Positions 16,685 to 25,677 are shown, counted from the stretch's first letter. The stretch: 64,000 nt of DNA from a virus (IMGVR_UViG_3300031857_000010:124001-188000); one strand, 5' to 3'. Numbers and translations: made by a program. Notes: a model not told the origin generated them from the sequence alone.

Positions 16685-18796
16685 TTAAAAATCGATATCC
16701 AGTTGCAAAGTAAGCCATCTAATGTTACTTTTCAGTATGGGATAGGTAGGTTTTCCGGCTGCTACAACGTTGCCTAATTCGTCTAAAACCGCTATTTCTG
16801 TTATGTAGGTTGCAGTGTCGATTTCTGGGTCAAAAGTTGGATTGTTTGAGCCATTCAGTTCAGAATCATCTAAATATGCTTGAATCCTTGTTTTATAAAC
16901 GACTGCAGCAATTCCAGTTTTGATTGTTCCGTAAACAAAACATTCATCACCAAAATTTAAATAACTCTGATTTGCTGTCAATCCTGAATTTATTGTATAT
17001 GTAGACCCTGTATTAAAATCTTCTTCAGAAATAACAAATTCATATGAATTAAAAACTTTTGGATCGATTGTGTTTAATCCATAATCTGATGCCCTATAAA
17101 CTCCGTTCCCACCAACTGAGGAATCAGATACTCTTTTCCAATCTTGGTAAGGGACATTTCCAATATCATAATTTTTATAACTTAACTGTTTGTTTACCAA
17201 AAGTTGAACAGTGTTTGCATTCCAACCAGTACCATTATATAAGATATTAAGTAATTCTGAGTCATCTCTCATATATGGAAATGAATTTGAATTTGGAAAT
17301 CTAACTTTTAAATATTGTTTGTTTCCATTAGAATCTGTAAAGCCTGTTATTTTTTTTATATATCCACATGGAAGTGCAGGAGCATGTCCCATACTGACTG
17401 AGCTACTATATGTGCTATTTTCAGCTATATAAGTTACAAAATAATCATAACCATTTTCAACCAAACCATTCGCTGTATATCCAGACATTGTTGTTGCAGA
17501 ATAACCATTAGCAGGATATAAACCTATTTGTGGAGTTCTACTTAAACTAACTTCAAAATCAGGCAAAGTGTAGTTCCTGTTAGATTTATAAGTAAGGGCA
17601 GTTAAAAGTTCTTGATCAGTGACCACAATCAATTGTAATTTGTGATATACTCTACCGACAGAAAATGAATTAATACTTCTTCCATCTCTTAATTCTCTAT
17701 AAGTAGATTTTACAACTGGATCATAATAAGTATCACCTGCGAAATCAGATAAATATAAACCCCAAGTTTCTCCTGACGAATTAAAAGATGTAAAACTTGA
17801 ACTTAAAATATTGTTATAATAAGCATTCAAATTATGATGCCACATGATCCCGGGCAAATTCATTTCAAATGTTTTCTCTACGAATTGTTCTCCGTAGGTA
17901 TTTCCAGTCCATTTGTTTGTATAGTGAATCACTCCAAAAATTGGTAAATTATCACTGAAGCCAAAATACTTTTTTGTACCATTGTATTCTATGGAACCAT
18001 AAGTTGTATAGCCAGAAACTTTATTAGGAACACTAAGTTGAGTTCCCATAACAGTTTTTGTTCTGACTATATTCATATTCCAAACACCCGGATCAGATGT
18101 TTTACCAGAACCATAAAAAGATTCAATCATGTTGTCTCTGAAAAATTGACAAGTTAAAGTGGGAAAAGCACCCGTTGCAAAATTGGGAATTGGTCTATCT
18201 ACTAAATATACTGAACCTGCCGTAACTGCTGAAATTATTTTGTAAAAAGAAAGAACACAAGGATCATTTTGTGGCATTGTTGTGGGATTATAAGAACCTG
18301 ATGAATAATCAGGAGAAACCCAAGGTATTGTAACAACATCATTGACAACAGGCGAATAGCCACCACCAGCAAACGTTATTTTGTTTGTTCCCCAGTTTGA
18401 AGAATTGGAACTATAAGCTAAAGTTTTTGTTCCTTTAACAAAATTTGAAATTGTAGTGCTAGAACTTGATCCAGTTATGGTTATTTTTTCAGTCCCGACA
18501 TTAAAATTGGTAGTTGCATTGTAAATTAAACCATCACCTTGAGGTTGGAAAACAGTGCTTGTTGGAGGAATATTGCCAAAATTTTCACCCGGAACATCTG
18601 GATAGAATTCAGATAAATCCAATACTCTATTATTGAAAATATTGTAATTTCCATCCCTATCAATCGAATAATCGATTTCTCTATCACTCAAAATTATTTT
18701 GCTAAAGGTAATTTTACCTTGTGAAGCAGCCCTTCTACCATGATCGGTAAATTTAATATTGAAAAAAGTAAATGGTTCGGGTTGTATAAACGGCAT
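16685..18796 (-). CDS. Putative tail/baseplate or fibre structural protein (703 aa)
   Basis: The N-terminal 50 residues (FFNIKFTDHGRRAASQGKITFSKIILSDREIDYS) follow the LTDxGRxxxSxGxhxFxxhxhGDSEIDY pattern seen at the N-terminus of phage tail and baseplate-associated proteins. The body is Ser/Thr/Gly/Asn/Tyr-rich and beta-dominated (for example ITGSSSSTTISNF, GTEKITI), typical of fibre or adhesin-like structural proteins. There is no signal peptide and no enzyme motif. It is the strongest structural candidate in the window. It is preceded by AT-rich DNA at 18797-18855 that likely holds its promoter. Confidence 0.7.
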   Translation of the reverse strand: MPFIQPEPFTFFNIKFTDHGRRAASQGKITFSKIILSDREIDYSIDRDGNYNIFNNRVLDLSEFYPDVPGENFGNIPPTSTVFQPQGDGLIYNATTNFNVGTEKITITGSSSSTTISNFVKGTKTLAYSSNSSNWGTNKITFAGGGYSPVVNDVVTIPWVSPDYSSGSYNPTTMPQNDPCVLSFYKIISAVTAGSVYLVDRPIPNFATGAFPTLTCQFFRDNMIESFYGSGKTSDPGVWNMNIVRTKTVMGTQLSVPNKVSGYTTYGSIEYNGTKKYFGFSDNLPIFGVIHYTNKWTGNTYGEQFVEKTFEMNLPGIMWHHNLNAYYNNILSSSFTSFNSSGETWGLYLSDFAGDTYYDPVVKSTYRELRDGRSINSFSVGRVYHKLQLIVVTDQELLTALTYKSNRNYTLPDFEVSLSRTPQIGLYPANGYSATTMSGYTANGLVENGYDYFVTYIAENSTYSSSVSMGHAPALPCGYIKKITGFTDSNGNKQYLKVRFPNSNSFPYMRDDSELLNILYNGTGWNANTVQLLVNKQLSYKNYDIGNVPYQDWKRVSDSSVGGNGVYRASDYGLNTIDPKVFNSYEFVISEEDFNTGSTYTINSGLTANQSYLNFGDECFVYGTIKTGIAAVVYKTRIQAYLDDSELNGSNNPTFDPEIDTATYITEIAVLDELGNVVAAGKPTYPILKSNIRWLTLQLDIDF

Positions 18797-18855
18797 TATA
18801 TTTATTTATTCTTCTAAATCATAAATATATGACGTTTATTTTTTTTATGAATAAT

Positions 18856-19608
18856 TCAATCCCACCAAGCCTCAATTTTTTGGGTTAATATCAAAAATAG
18901 TATTTTTATTGCTTTTTGATGTCTCATGGTGGACATCACAACGCAAATTGAACTTCTACTTTCTTCATTTTCTGCATAATCAGAAACATCGCAATTTCTG
19001 TATTTTTTTAAATAATTAATCGCTTTATCTCTGTCTAATGGATATTTATTTATAAAATCTACTCTATTATCAGTGATGTACTCTGTTTCCATTCTGTAAA
19101 GTTTTTTACTTTCAGAATTTGAAATTATTTCATGATAATCAGATTCATTTTCTTCAGTGATTTCTACGAAATCGTGTTTGGAATCTTGGTATTCAAAATA
19201 TTCTACCTCATAATGACTCTTTTGTATTCTCTCGATTAAATTTAAACAAACTGTCATCCAATGATTGTCCTGTGGAATATTTGTGTGTCTATTATTTCTA
19301 ACTAGATAATTCCTCTGTTGTAGAATTTTTTGTTTTAAAATTTCAAAAATAAAATAATCATCATAATCTCTGTCTTTCCAAATTATTGGTATCCATACAT
19401 ATAATTTCTTAAAAAAACTGAAAAAGTTTATAAGCCAATTTTTTAAGTTAAAGTATGGATCAAAAAAATATTTCTCTAACCATTGGGGATATTCTTTTTC
19501 TTTATCTTTTAAATGATATAGCCATCTAATTGGATCATAATGTTTTTTATCCCATGCATTTTTTTCTGGCATTGGATATTTTTTAAATTCTTTTATCTCA
19601 GACCACAT
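18856..19608 (-). CDS. Conserved phage hypothetical protein (250 aa)
   Basis: The middle holds a Trp/Phe-rich amphipathic segment (NLKNWLINFFSFFKKLYVWIPIIWKDRDYDDYFIFEIL, in pieces at about 55-90), then a helix KQKILQQRNYLVRNN. The W..DRD(W/Y)D..(Y/F)....L pattern recurs in proteins of diverse phages with unknown role. The C-terminus ends with a hydrophobic helix and EAWWD. It is 2 nt from the 120-aa gene upstream. Confidence 0.75.
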   Translation of the reverse strand: MWSEIKEFKKYPMPEKNAWDKKHYDPIRWLYHLKDKEKEYPQWLEKYFFDPYFNLKNWLINFFSFFKKLYVWIPIIWKDRDYDDYFIFEILKQKILQQRNYLVRNNRHTNIPQDNHWMTVCLNLIERIQKSHYEVEYFEYQDSKHDFVEITEENESDYHEIISNSESKKLYRMETEYITDNRVDFINKYPLDRDKAINYLKKYRNCDVSDYAENEESRSSICVVMSTMRHQKAIKILFLILTQKIEAWWD

Positions 19609-19610
19609 AA

Positions 19611-19973
19611 CTAAATTCCTTTATTACGTAATAATAATTTTTTTATTAATTCATCTTGCTCCTCTTGATCTATTTCGTCTTGGGATTTGACAAGATTATT
19701 TGCAATTTTGTTTTTATCACTATTTTCTTTCATGAATACTGATATTTTTTGATCGGAAATAATATCCCTAAAGTCTTTGACTTTTAAAATGGGACCTTCA
19801 TTCATCTCATCATATTCACTACCATCAGTTGCAACAATTATATCGACATCAAGATTGATGTGATTTTTCAAATCAACAACAACTCTTTTTTTAATGTGAT
19901 CTACTCTAGAAATGATTACTTCACCATCTTTTTTTTTCAAAAAGAAGAAATCATCAGGTTCTAATTTTGACAT
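19611..19973 (-). CDS. Hypothetical protein (120 aa)
   Basis: The N-terminal half appears beta-rich (DDFFFLKKKDGEVIISRVDHIKK), the C-terminal half acidic and helical (DEIDQEEQDELIKKLLLRNKGI). It is the first gene downstream of the unexplained structured RNA region 19985-20235 on this strand, so that RNA could be its leader. Confidence 0.7.
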   Translation of the reverse strand: MSKLEPDDFFFLKKKDGEVIISRVDHIKKRVVVDLKNHINLDVDIIVATDGSEYDEMNEGPILKVKDFRDIISDQKISVFMKENSDKNKIANNLVKSQDEIDQEEQDELIKKLLLRNKGI

Positions 19974-19984
19974 ATTCTTATTTT

Positions 19985-20235
19985 TTATTTTAAATAAACC
20001 GAACTCACAGCACTAATCTTAAGTTCAGAAGGTCATCTAGATATTCCACATTAGTATATTACAATTGGTAGAAATTTTACGACATTGTAGTTTCGTGTTT
20101 TATGCTCGGACTTATACACGTTATCAACCATTAAAGAAGCAGGTCTATCGTAAACTCTTACTCAAAGGATGGACTTCTCCGGAGCCTAATCCCCAGTGGG
20201 TTTAACCATGAGCCGGTTTTGAATACAAAAATAAC
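19985..20235 (-). ncRNA. Unidentified structured RNA region (~240 nt)
   Basis: This intergenic stretch has no open frame and is visibly more GC-rich and more structured than its surroundings. A closing helix joins the two ends: on the plus strand AAACCG-ACTCA (from 19989) pairs with TGAG-CGGTTT (ending 20227). Internal hairpins include CGTGT...ACACG and GTAA...TTAC. Because the pairing is symmetric the strand is not certain; minus is preferred from neighbouring genes. It lies 3' of the TonB-receptor gene and 5' of the gene at 19611-19973. I could not match it to RNase P, tmRNA, 6S, SRP, group I intron or cobalamin riboswitch consensus. Confidence 0.5.
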
Positions 20236-20250
20236 TTAAATAATTTAAAA

Positions 20251-22698
20251 TCAAAATTTATACCTTAAGTTAACTGAAAAATCTTGACCCAACCTATAGT
20301 AGTTTGAAACAACATAACCAGAATCAGAATTTTGAATAAATTCATATTTTGCATTTAATAAATTATTGATTCTCAATGAAATAGAGTACTTATTTTTTTC
20401 AATATTATAGATTAAATTTAAAAAGTTTTGTGGTATTTGATAAATATCACCGAGTCCAAAAACACCTACTGCGTTAAGTTTTTTACCTATGAAATTATAA
20501 GTTATTCCAATGTTGTTGTTTTCATTAATTGAATAAAATAAATCAGCATTAGATAGTATTGGCGAAGATCCTTGCAATGGTCTTTTTAAATTACTTACAA
20601 CAACTGTAGAATTACCTTCATTAGAAATAATTATTTGAGACCATAAGACGGATAAATTATAGTCTATTATAAACTTATTAATTCTCTTTTTTATTTCAAT
20701 TTCTCCACCAAAAACATTTGATCTTTCACTATTTTGAAAAGTTTCCAATCTACCACTTGCGGTAGCGATATTAACTCTTTCTATTGGATTATCTATTGTT
20801 TTACTAAATAAAGCTATTGAATAAATTTGGTTATTAGATGGATAAAACTCATAACCTAAATCAAAATTAATGACTTTAGAAACTGTAAGATTTGGATTGC
20901 CTTGAATTTTAGAACCTGCAAAAACTTCAGTATATATAAAAGGAACAGTTTCTCTAAATCTTGGTCTTATATTAGTGATTGAAGCGACAAACTTTAATTG
21001 TTTTTTGTCATTTATTCTATATTTTATTGATAAGAATGGAAGTAAATCTAAATTATCTATTTTATTATTTTTCAAAAATACTGGTGAAAGTTGATCTCTG
21101 TAATTTACTACTTGTTCTACATCTTCAACTCTTAATCCATAACTTAAATCAGTTTTATTACTGTTAAAATTAGATTTAATAAAAAAACCATTAATATTTG
21201 TGTATCCTTCTGTTTTTGAAGCTGGATTATTAACCCATAATTCTGTAGTTTGATCACTATTAAGATATTGATTTGGATTGGAAGGATCAATGTATCCATA
21301 AATTGAATTTATTTTTCCTAAATCATAATATTTTTGTTTATAATCAAATAAATTTCTAGAACTTAAATAACTGTATCCAAAATAGTGATCTAATTTTTTT
21401 CCTTTATGAGAAATTGTAAAATTAAAATTTATCGTGTTTTCTCTGTTTGTGTTCCAGAAAATGTGATTGTCGAGTTTATCTATGTTATTAAATGAATATT
21501 GACCATCATATAGGTAAACAAACTGTTCTCTTGCACTTTCTCCACTTTCCACTAAAGAAAATCCTCCTATACCATCTATTGTCCAATTTCCTAATCTATA
21601 ATTTGCATTTATTTGATCGGTAAATAAAGAATGTGAAAATGGTGTGTTTCTGGTTGTAAAAATATCTTTACTATAATCAAAATGAGTTCCAAATGTTTCT
21701 CTGTAAAGTGTGTTTTTTTGATTTATATATAATGAGGTATTTTTTATACTAAAATTTTTTGATTCATGGTGTAAAACAAAAATACCAGAGGGAGTAAATT
21801 GGTTTATCCTGTCTTTAAATTTATAGTCGAGAACATAATTTCCTTGTTTATTTATTAATCTTAGTATTCCATCTAAATTTTGATTATCATTTATTAAGTT
21901 TAAATTGAGATAGTAGCTTAATTTTTTGTTTTCTTTTCCTATCTGAAAATTAAAATTGTAATTAGGGGTGGGTGTCAATGAGTTTAAAGAACCCCTTAAA
22001 GAAACACTTTTTATTGTTTTTATTTCACTAGTTAAAATATCAATTTGAGCACCACAAACATTTCCCCATTGATCTGAAGAATATGTTTTCCTAATCTTCA
22101 TATTATCCATAATTCCAACAGGTAAAATATTTAAATCAATATTCTTTTTATCTGCATTGTTGGATGGAATTGGAATTCCATTAAGGGTTACTTGATTATA
22201 TCTATCGTCAAGACCCCTAATATTTAATTTAGAATTTGTAAATGATATGCCCGACACCTTTTTTAACCCATCTTCTGCATTTGAAATCCCTTTTCTGGTC
22301 ATTTCTGAAGATCCTATTGAAGACTCAATGCCATTAGCATTTTTTTTATCCATTAAAAGTATAGTTTCTGAAGAATTATTCTTTTTAGCTGATATCTCAA
22401 CTTCATTCATAGAAACAGATTTCGATTTTAATATAATATTAAATTGATTGTTGTTTGCATTTATTTTCTGTTCTTCAAACCCAAGACAATAAAAAACAAT
22501 CAAAGATTCATTTGATTTTATTTTCAAATAAAAATTACCATCGAAATCTGTTTGAGTTCCGTTTTGAGTATTTTCTTCAATTATAGAAACAAAAGGTAGT
22601 GGTTGATTTGATTCATCCACTACCTTTCCTTTTATTTCTTGACTAAATGCTTGAGTAAAACTTACAAATAAGTAAATTAATATGATTATTGCTCTCAT
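20251..22698 (-). CDS. TonB-dependent outer membrane receptor (815 aa)
   Basis: The signal peptide begins at MRAIIILIYLFVSFTQAFS; this start at 22698 is preferred over an ATG six codons upstream because it lies 2 nt after the preceding stop. An N-terminal carboxypeptidase-regulatory-like domain (about 22-100: GKVVDESNQPLPFVSI, GTQTDFDGNFYLKI) is followed by the plug (about 115-230: DGLKKVSGISF, LNIRGLDDRYNQVTLNGIPIP) and a long beta-barrel to the terminal RYKF. It would import a ligand using TonB energy. No SusD partner is present; instead a beta-helix lipoprotein gene precedes it. This is typical Bacteroidetes host machinery and atypical phage cargo. It may supply a nutrient or modify receptor availability (inference). 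Confidence 0.93.
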   Translation of the reverse strand: MRAIIILIYLFVSFTQAFSQEIKGKVVDESNQPLPFVSIIEENTQNGTQTDFDGNFYLKIKSNESLIVFYCLGFEEQKINANNNQFNIILKSKSVSMNEVEISAKKNNSSETILLMDKKNANGIESSIGSSEMTRKGISNAEDGLKKVSGISFTNSKLNIRGLDDRYNQVTLNGIPIPSNNADKKNIDLNILPVGIMDNMKIRKTYSSDQWGNVCGAQIDILTSEIKTIKSVSLRGSLNSLTPTPNYNFNFQIGKENKKLSYYLNLNLINDNQNLDGILRLINKQGNYVLDYKFKDRINQFTPSGIFVLHHESKNFSIKNTSLYINQKNTLYRETFGTHFDYSKDIFTTRNTPFSHSLFTDQINANYRLGNWTIDGIGGFSLVESGESAREQFVYLYDGQYSFNNIDKLDNHIFWNTNRENTINFNFTISHKGKKLDHYFGYSYLSSRNLFDYKQKYYDLGKINSIYGYIDPSNPNQYLNSDQTTELWVNNPASKTEGYTNINGFFIKSNFNSNKTDLSYGLRVEDVEQVVNYRDQLSPVFLKNNKIDNLDLLPFLSIKYRINDKKQLKFVASITNIRPRFRETVPFIYTEVFAGSKIQGNPNLTVSKVINFDLGYEFYPSNNQIYSIALFSKTIDNPIERVNIATASGRLETFQNSERSNVFGGEIEIKKRINKFIIDYNLSVLWSQIIISNEGNSTVVVSNLKRPLQGSSPILSNADLFYSINENNNIGITYNFIGKKLNAVGVFGLGDIYQIPQNFLNLIYNIEKNKYSISLRINNLLNAKYEFIQNSDSGYVVSNYYRLGQDFSVNLRYKF

Positions 22699-22699
22699 T

Positions 22700-23851
22700 C
22701 TATTTCGTCCAACCATTCATCCAAGCATTACCTGATCCAACATTTGAATCTTGAATGAACCAAGAATCGTTTAAAGTGGCTGTTAAACCAGCAAAAGAAT
22801 TACAATCTTTAAAATCAGTACCATTTCCTGATATGATAGAATTTGCAACAAATAATTCACCAGTTGTAATGTGATTAAGGGTTGTTTGCTCGCTAACTCT
22901 TACTCCATATTTAGCAAAACCAGTAACATTTGCATAAAATATTTTACCCTTTGTTCCTTCTCTTAGTCTAATTCCTTCATTTAATCCATCTCCATCATTA
23001 ACACCATTTAATGTTATATTTGATAATGTTGGTTCTGAATAAGGAGAAGCTGTATTATCATCTCCATTATTATCCGCTTCAATACCTCTATCACCACCAT
23101 CTATACCTTGTTGCACAAACCAATATTGACCTTTTCCTCTCCATCCATGAGTCCAATCAAAAGAATCATCTTGATTCTCCGTTGAAACTGCATATCTTAT
23201 ATTTAATGTTCCTCCAAACAATTCGATTCCATCATCAGAACCCCTATATGCCTGTATGTATTCAACAATTGTACTTGATCCAACCCCATTAAAAGAAAAT
23301 CCATTTAATTCATTATCTGTTCCAAGTATTTTACCAGCATATTCGACTCTTATATATTTTAAAATTCCGGAATTGTCTTGATCGTTACTTCCTCCATAAA
23401 CACCTGTACCCCCTTCGCCTTCTGCAGTTAGACCAGTGTTTATGTCAGCATATCCATTGACAATTATTCCTCCCCAATCACCATAGGTAGGATTGCTTTT
23501 TAATGGTGTGAAAATTATAGGATTAGTACTAGAACCTTCTGCGAAAATTTTTGCACCTTGTTTTATTGATAAAAAGGTTGTTACAGATGGATCAGCGTAT
23601 ATTGTTTGTCCACCATTTATATAAAGTGAATAACCCTCTTCAATAAATACACCACCAGAAAGAAGCCATTTTTTAGACGAATCCAAAGTAAAATTTTCAT
23701 TTATGACACCCTCTATTTTTTGAAATAAATCTCCATTTATATTTACTTCTGTAACTATAAATGATTTATTTTCTGGAATTTGATTATCGTCTTTTTTGCA
23801 AGACGTAACAAGTACAGCGAATGCTGTAATAATAAATAATAGTTTTTTCAT
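22700..23851 (-). CDS. Secreted beta-helix-like lipoprotein, TonB-receptor partner (383 aa)
   Basis: A lipoprotein signal ends at VTSC (Cys17), so it should be anchored in a membrane, in Bacteroidetes often the outer leaflet. The body is Gly/Asn/Asp-rich with regular short strands (TFLSIKQGAKIFAEGS, GDWGGIIVNGYADI, ILKYIRVEYAG, EYIQAYRGSDDGIELFGG), consistent with a right-handed parallel beta-helix, plus many acidic turns that could bind calcium. It is translated 1-2 nt before the TonB receptor, indicating an operon and a joint surface function. A promoter is expected in 23852-23970. Confidence 0.85.
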   Translation of the reverse strand: MKKLLFIITAFAVLVTSCKKDDNQIPENKSFIVTEVNINGDLFQKIEGVINENFTLDSSKKWLLSGGVFIEEGYSLYINGGQTIYADPSVTTFLSIKQGAKIFAEGSSTNPIIFTPLKSNPTYGDWGGIIVNGYADINTGLTAEGEGGTGVYGGSNDQDNSGILKYIRVEYAGKILGTDNELNGFSFNGVGSSTIVEYIQAYRGSDDGIELFGGTLNIRYAVSTENQDDSFDWTHGWRGKGQYWFVQQGIDGGDRGIEADNNGDDNTASPYSEPTLSNITLNGVNDGDGLNEGIRLREGTKGKIFYANVTGFAKYGVRVSEQTTLNHITTGELFVANSIISGNGTDFKDCNSFAGLTATLNDSWFIQDSNVGSGNAWMNGWTK

Positions 23852-23971
23852 CTTATTGTTTTTGCCAATAATTAGAAGTCAAAAAAGACAAAAACAAAAA
23901 TTAACTATTTGTTACTAAAAAGTTAACAAAAACATAATAACTTAAATTTAAAGCTATTTTAAATAAAAATG

Positions 23972-24114
23972 GGATCGGGACGGGATTCGAACCCGCATAC
24001 CAACACTTGTTATGATACTGGAATTTTCATCTTCCGTTGGGGGGGAATCCCGATACAAGTATAAGGGACCCCATTGCCGACGATGAGAGCCTACCAATTC
24101 AGCCACACCGATCC
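23972..24114 (-). tRNA. tRNA-Leu-like gene with inserted hairpin (143 nt)
   Basis: The ends form a tRNA: acceptor GGATCGG/CCGATCC, D-arm GGC-TGAATTGGTAG-GCT (Leu-type D-loop), and T-arm GCGGG-TTCGAAT-CCCGT. A long variable arm pairs CCAGTAT with GTGTTGG. The anticodon stem can form from TCATC and GATGA, but about 50 nt lie between instead of 7. That insert is itself a strong hairpin, GGGGTCCC..ATAC-TT-GTAT..GGGA-TT-CCCC. No anticodon can be assigned without removing the insert. It may be an interrupted, degenerate or decoy tRNA; tRNA-like ends are certain, the rest is inference. Confidence 0.7.
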
Positions 24115-24147
24115 TTAATAATAAATATATAATATTTTAACGAAATA

Positions 24148-24417
24148 TCAACCAACAAAATCAGTACGATAAACAATAAATCTTTCTATGTATTTATTGC
24201 CATCATCAGTTGTTATCTCATAATTATATGAGCCCAAAAGTTCTTCTGATTGTTCTAGTGTATTTGGTTGAAAACCTATGAATTCGACTAATTCATCTTC
24301 TTCGTACAAACCAGTCAAATCGTCTAACATACTTTTTAGTGTTTCTAGATCAGTTGAAGATGCCACTGGTTTATGTTCCAATTCACTAACTGCTATATTT
24401 ATTGAGCTGTAAATCAT
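24148..24417 (-). CDS. Hypothetical acidic protein (89 aa)
   Basis: This is an acidic helical protein with no motif. It ends with FIVYRTDFVG. It lies directly upstream of the anomalous tRNA gene and 4 nt from the membrane-protein gene. Confidence 0.7.
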   Translation of the reverse strand: MIYSSINIAVSELEHKPVASSTDLETLKSMLDDLTGLYEEDELVEFIGFQPNTLEQSEELLGSYNYEITTDDGNKYIERFIVYRTDFVG

Positions 24418-24421
24418 TTTT

Positions 24422-24673
24422 TTAATTTGACAATTCTTTTATATGATTTAGATAATTTTCTTTTATGAATTTTCCAAGATAACAAATTGCCACGTATGCA
24501 ACTGGTCCAATAATAAGCCAGATCCCAAATACTTTCCATAGCCAAATCCCAAGACCAATTGCAGCAATGATCATTGAACCAACAAATATGTTGTTGAGAT
24601 TCGTGATTGTTGATTTGAATTCTTCTTTGTTGAGGTTGTATTTCATGTTTTGTTTTTTTTCTGGATTTATCAT
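24422..24673 (-). CDS. Small membrane protein (83 aa)
   Basis: The first 30 residues are polar; two adjacent membrane segments follow (about 33-50 and 52-68: SMIIAAIGLGIWLWKVFGIW, IIGPVAYVAICYLG). An alternative start is M10 (MKYNLNKEEFKST). It is placed 6 nt downstream of the SPFH lipoprotein, so the two may work together at a membrane. Confidence 0.75.
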   Translation of the reverse strand: MINPEKKQNMKYNLNKEEFKSTITNLNNIFVGSMIIAAIGLGIWLWKVFGIWLIIGPVAYVAICYLGKFIKENYLNHIKELSN

Positions 24674-24679
24674 TTTTTT

Positions 24680-25492
24680 TTATTTTATGGACTTCATGAG
24701 AGTTACCGGAACCTGATTACCATAAAGAGCAGTTTTTCCATCCCACTTATCAATGAACTGTTTTGTTAGAATTTGCTCAGTGAGTCCTTCAGAAATAATT
24801 TTATTGTATTCAGTTTGTAGACGTGCCAATTCATTCTTTTTCTTTTGCTCGATTATTTGTTGATCAAGAACAGAAACGTTTGTGTTGACTTCATTTCTTG
24901 TATCAATTTTCTGTTTTACTTTGTCTGAGAAATCTAGGTTTGCACTAAATGTAAGAAGCTCAAGTCCTTTTTCTTCGAATGCTTTCCTTACGAGTTGCTC
25001 TATTGTCTTCTCAAATTTAAGTGAACCACCAGATGCCATGAGAGTATCAGTAATATATTTTCTTGATTCTTCTTTGATCAAATCATAAATGTGAGGTTCA
25101 AGAACATTGTCTTCCAATGCAGTCATGAAATTATCAGCATTTCCCAAACGAGCATTTTGAAATACAAGATCTACAACACGGTTTTCGATTGCTTTATAAG
25201 AATAAAGTGGCTTTGCTGTGAACTCAGTGTTATCTGCAGCCTTGAGGTGTAAAACTTGTTCACCAAAATTTGCTCTTTGTTCATACAACGGAACTTGAAA
25301 CAATTCTGTTCCCGGACCCATTGTGTTTACTCTACCTTGAACACGAGAATAATCGGATTTACCGTCTTTTCCATAATTTTCCATCAATACTCCAGCAAAA
25401 TTAGGTGCAACCCTTTCACATGAAGTCATTGTGGTCATTGTTGTAATAATTGCAAGTGCTGCAATCAAATACGATAATTTGTTTTTTTTCAT
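24680..25492 (-). CDS. SPFH/Band-7 domain lipoprotein (270 aa)
   Basis: A lipoprotein signal ends at TMTSC (Cys25). The SPFH/prohibitin-like core spans about residues 28-200: RVAPNFAGVLMENYGKDG, GRVNTMGPGTELFQVPLYEQ, then a helix-rich region ending at NLDFSDKVKQKID. A coiled coil (about 205-250, DQQIIEQKKKNELARLQTEYNK) follows, as in stomatin/prohibitin proteins that form oligomeric membrane microdomains. It is periplasmic or outer-membrane anchored. The role in a phage is unknown; membrane remodelling or lysis control are possibilities. Confidence 0.8.
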   Translation of the reverse strand: MKKNKLSYLIAALAIITTMTTMTSCERVAPNFAGVLMENYGKDGKSDYSRVQGRVNTMGPGTELFQVPLYEQRANFGEQVLHLKAADNTEFTAKPLYSYKAIENRVVDLVFQNARLGNADNFMTALEDNVLEPHIYDLIKEESRKYITDTLMASGGSLKFEKTIEQLVRKAFEEKGLELLTFSANLDFSDKVKQKIDTRNEVNTNVSVLDQQIIEQKKKNELARLQTEYNKIISEGLTEQILTKQFIDKWDGKTALYGNQVPVTLMKSIK

Positions 25493-25504
25493 TTTTTTTG
25501 ATTT

Positions 25505-25666
25505 TTATTTTTTATAGATTTTTTCAATTATAACTAGACTAAAATAACCAATCATGAAAGTTGCAAATATTGCAATCCAAGGATTTATGTGGTTAAATGT
25601 CCAAATACATCCGTATATCAAAACGGAATATATTAGAATGTAAATTAAAATTTTAGATGGTTTCAT
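25505..25666 (-). CDS. Small membrane protein (53 aa)
   Basis: This ORF is short but well placed, between the SPFH gene and the 191-aa gene with 11-12 nt gaps. The translation MKPSKILIYILIYSVLIYG... has two membrane segments (about 6-24 and 29-47) and a basic end (KIYKK). Its packing and composition support a real gene. It could be a holin-type or accessory membrane protein; there is no specific evidence. Confidence 0.65.
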   Translation of the reverse strand: MKPSKILIYILIYSVLIYGCIWTFNHINPWIAIFATFMIGYFSLVIIEKIYKK

Positions 25667-25677
25667 TTTATAATTTA

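Noticed and set aside
19985-20235. RNase P RNA, cobalamin riboswitch or group I intron
   Set aside because: Short similarities exist (GGAGAAGTCC to the RNase P GGAAAGTCC; AGACCTGC to the B12 box; GTTCAGAAGG to a group I P7 strand), but spacing and accompanying conserved elements do not fit any of them. The region is also 3' of the TonB receptor, not in its leader.
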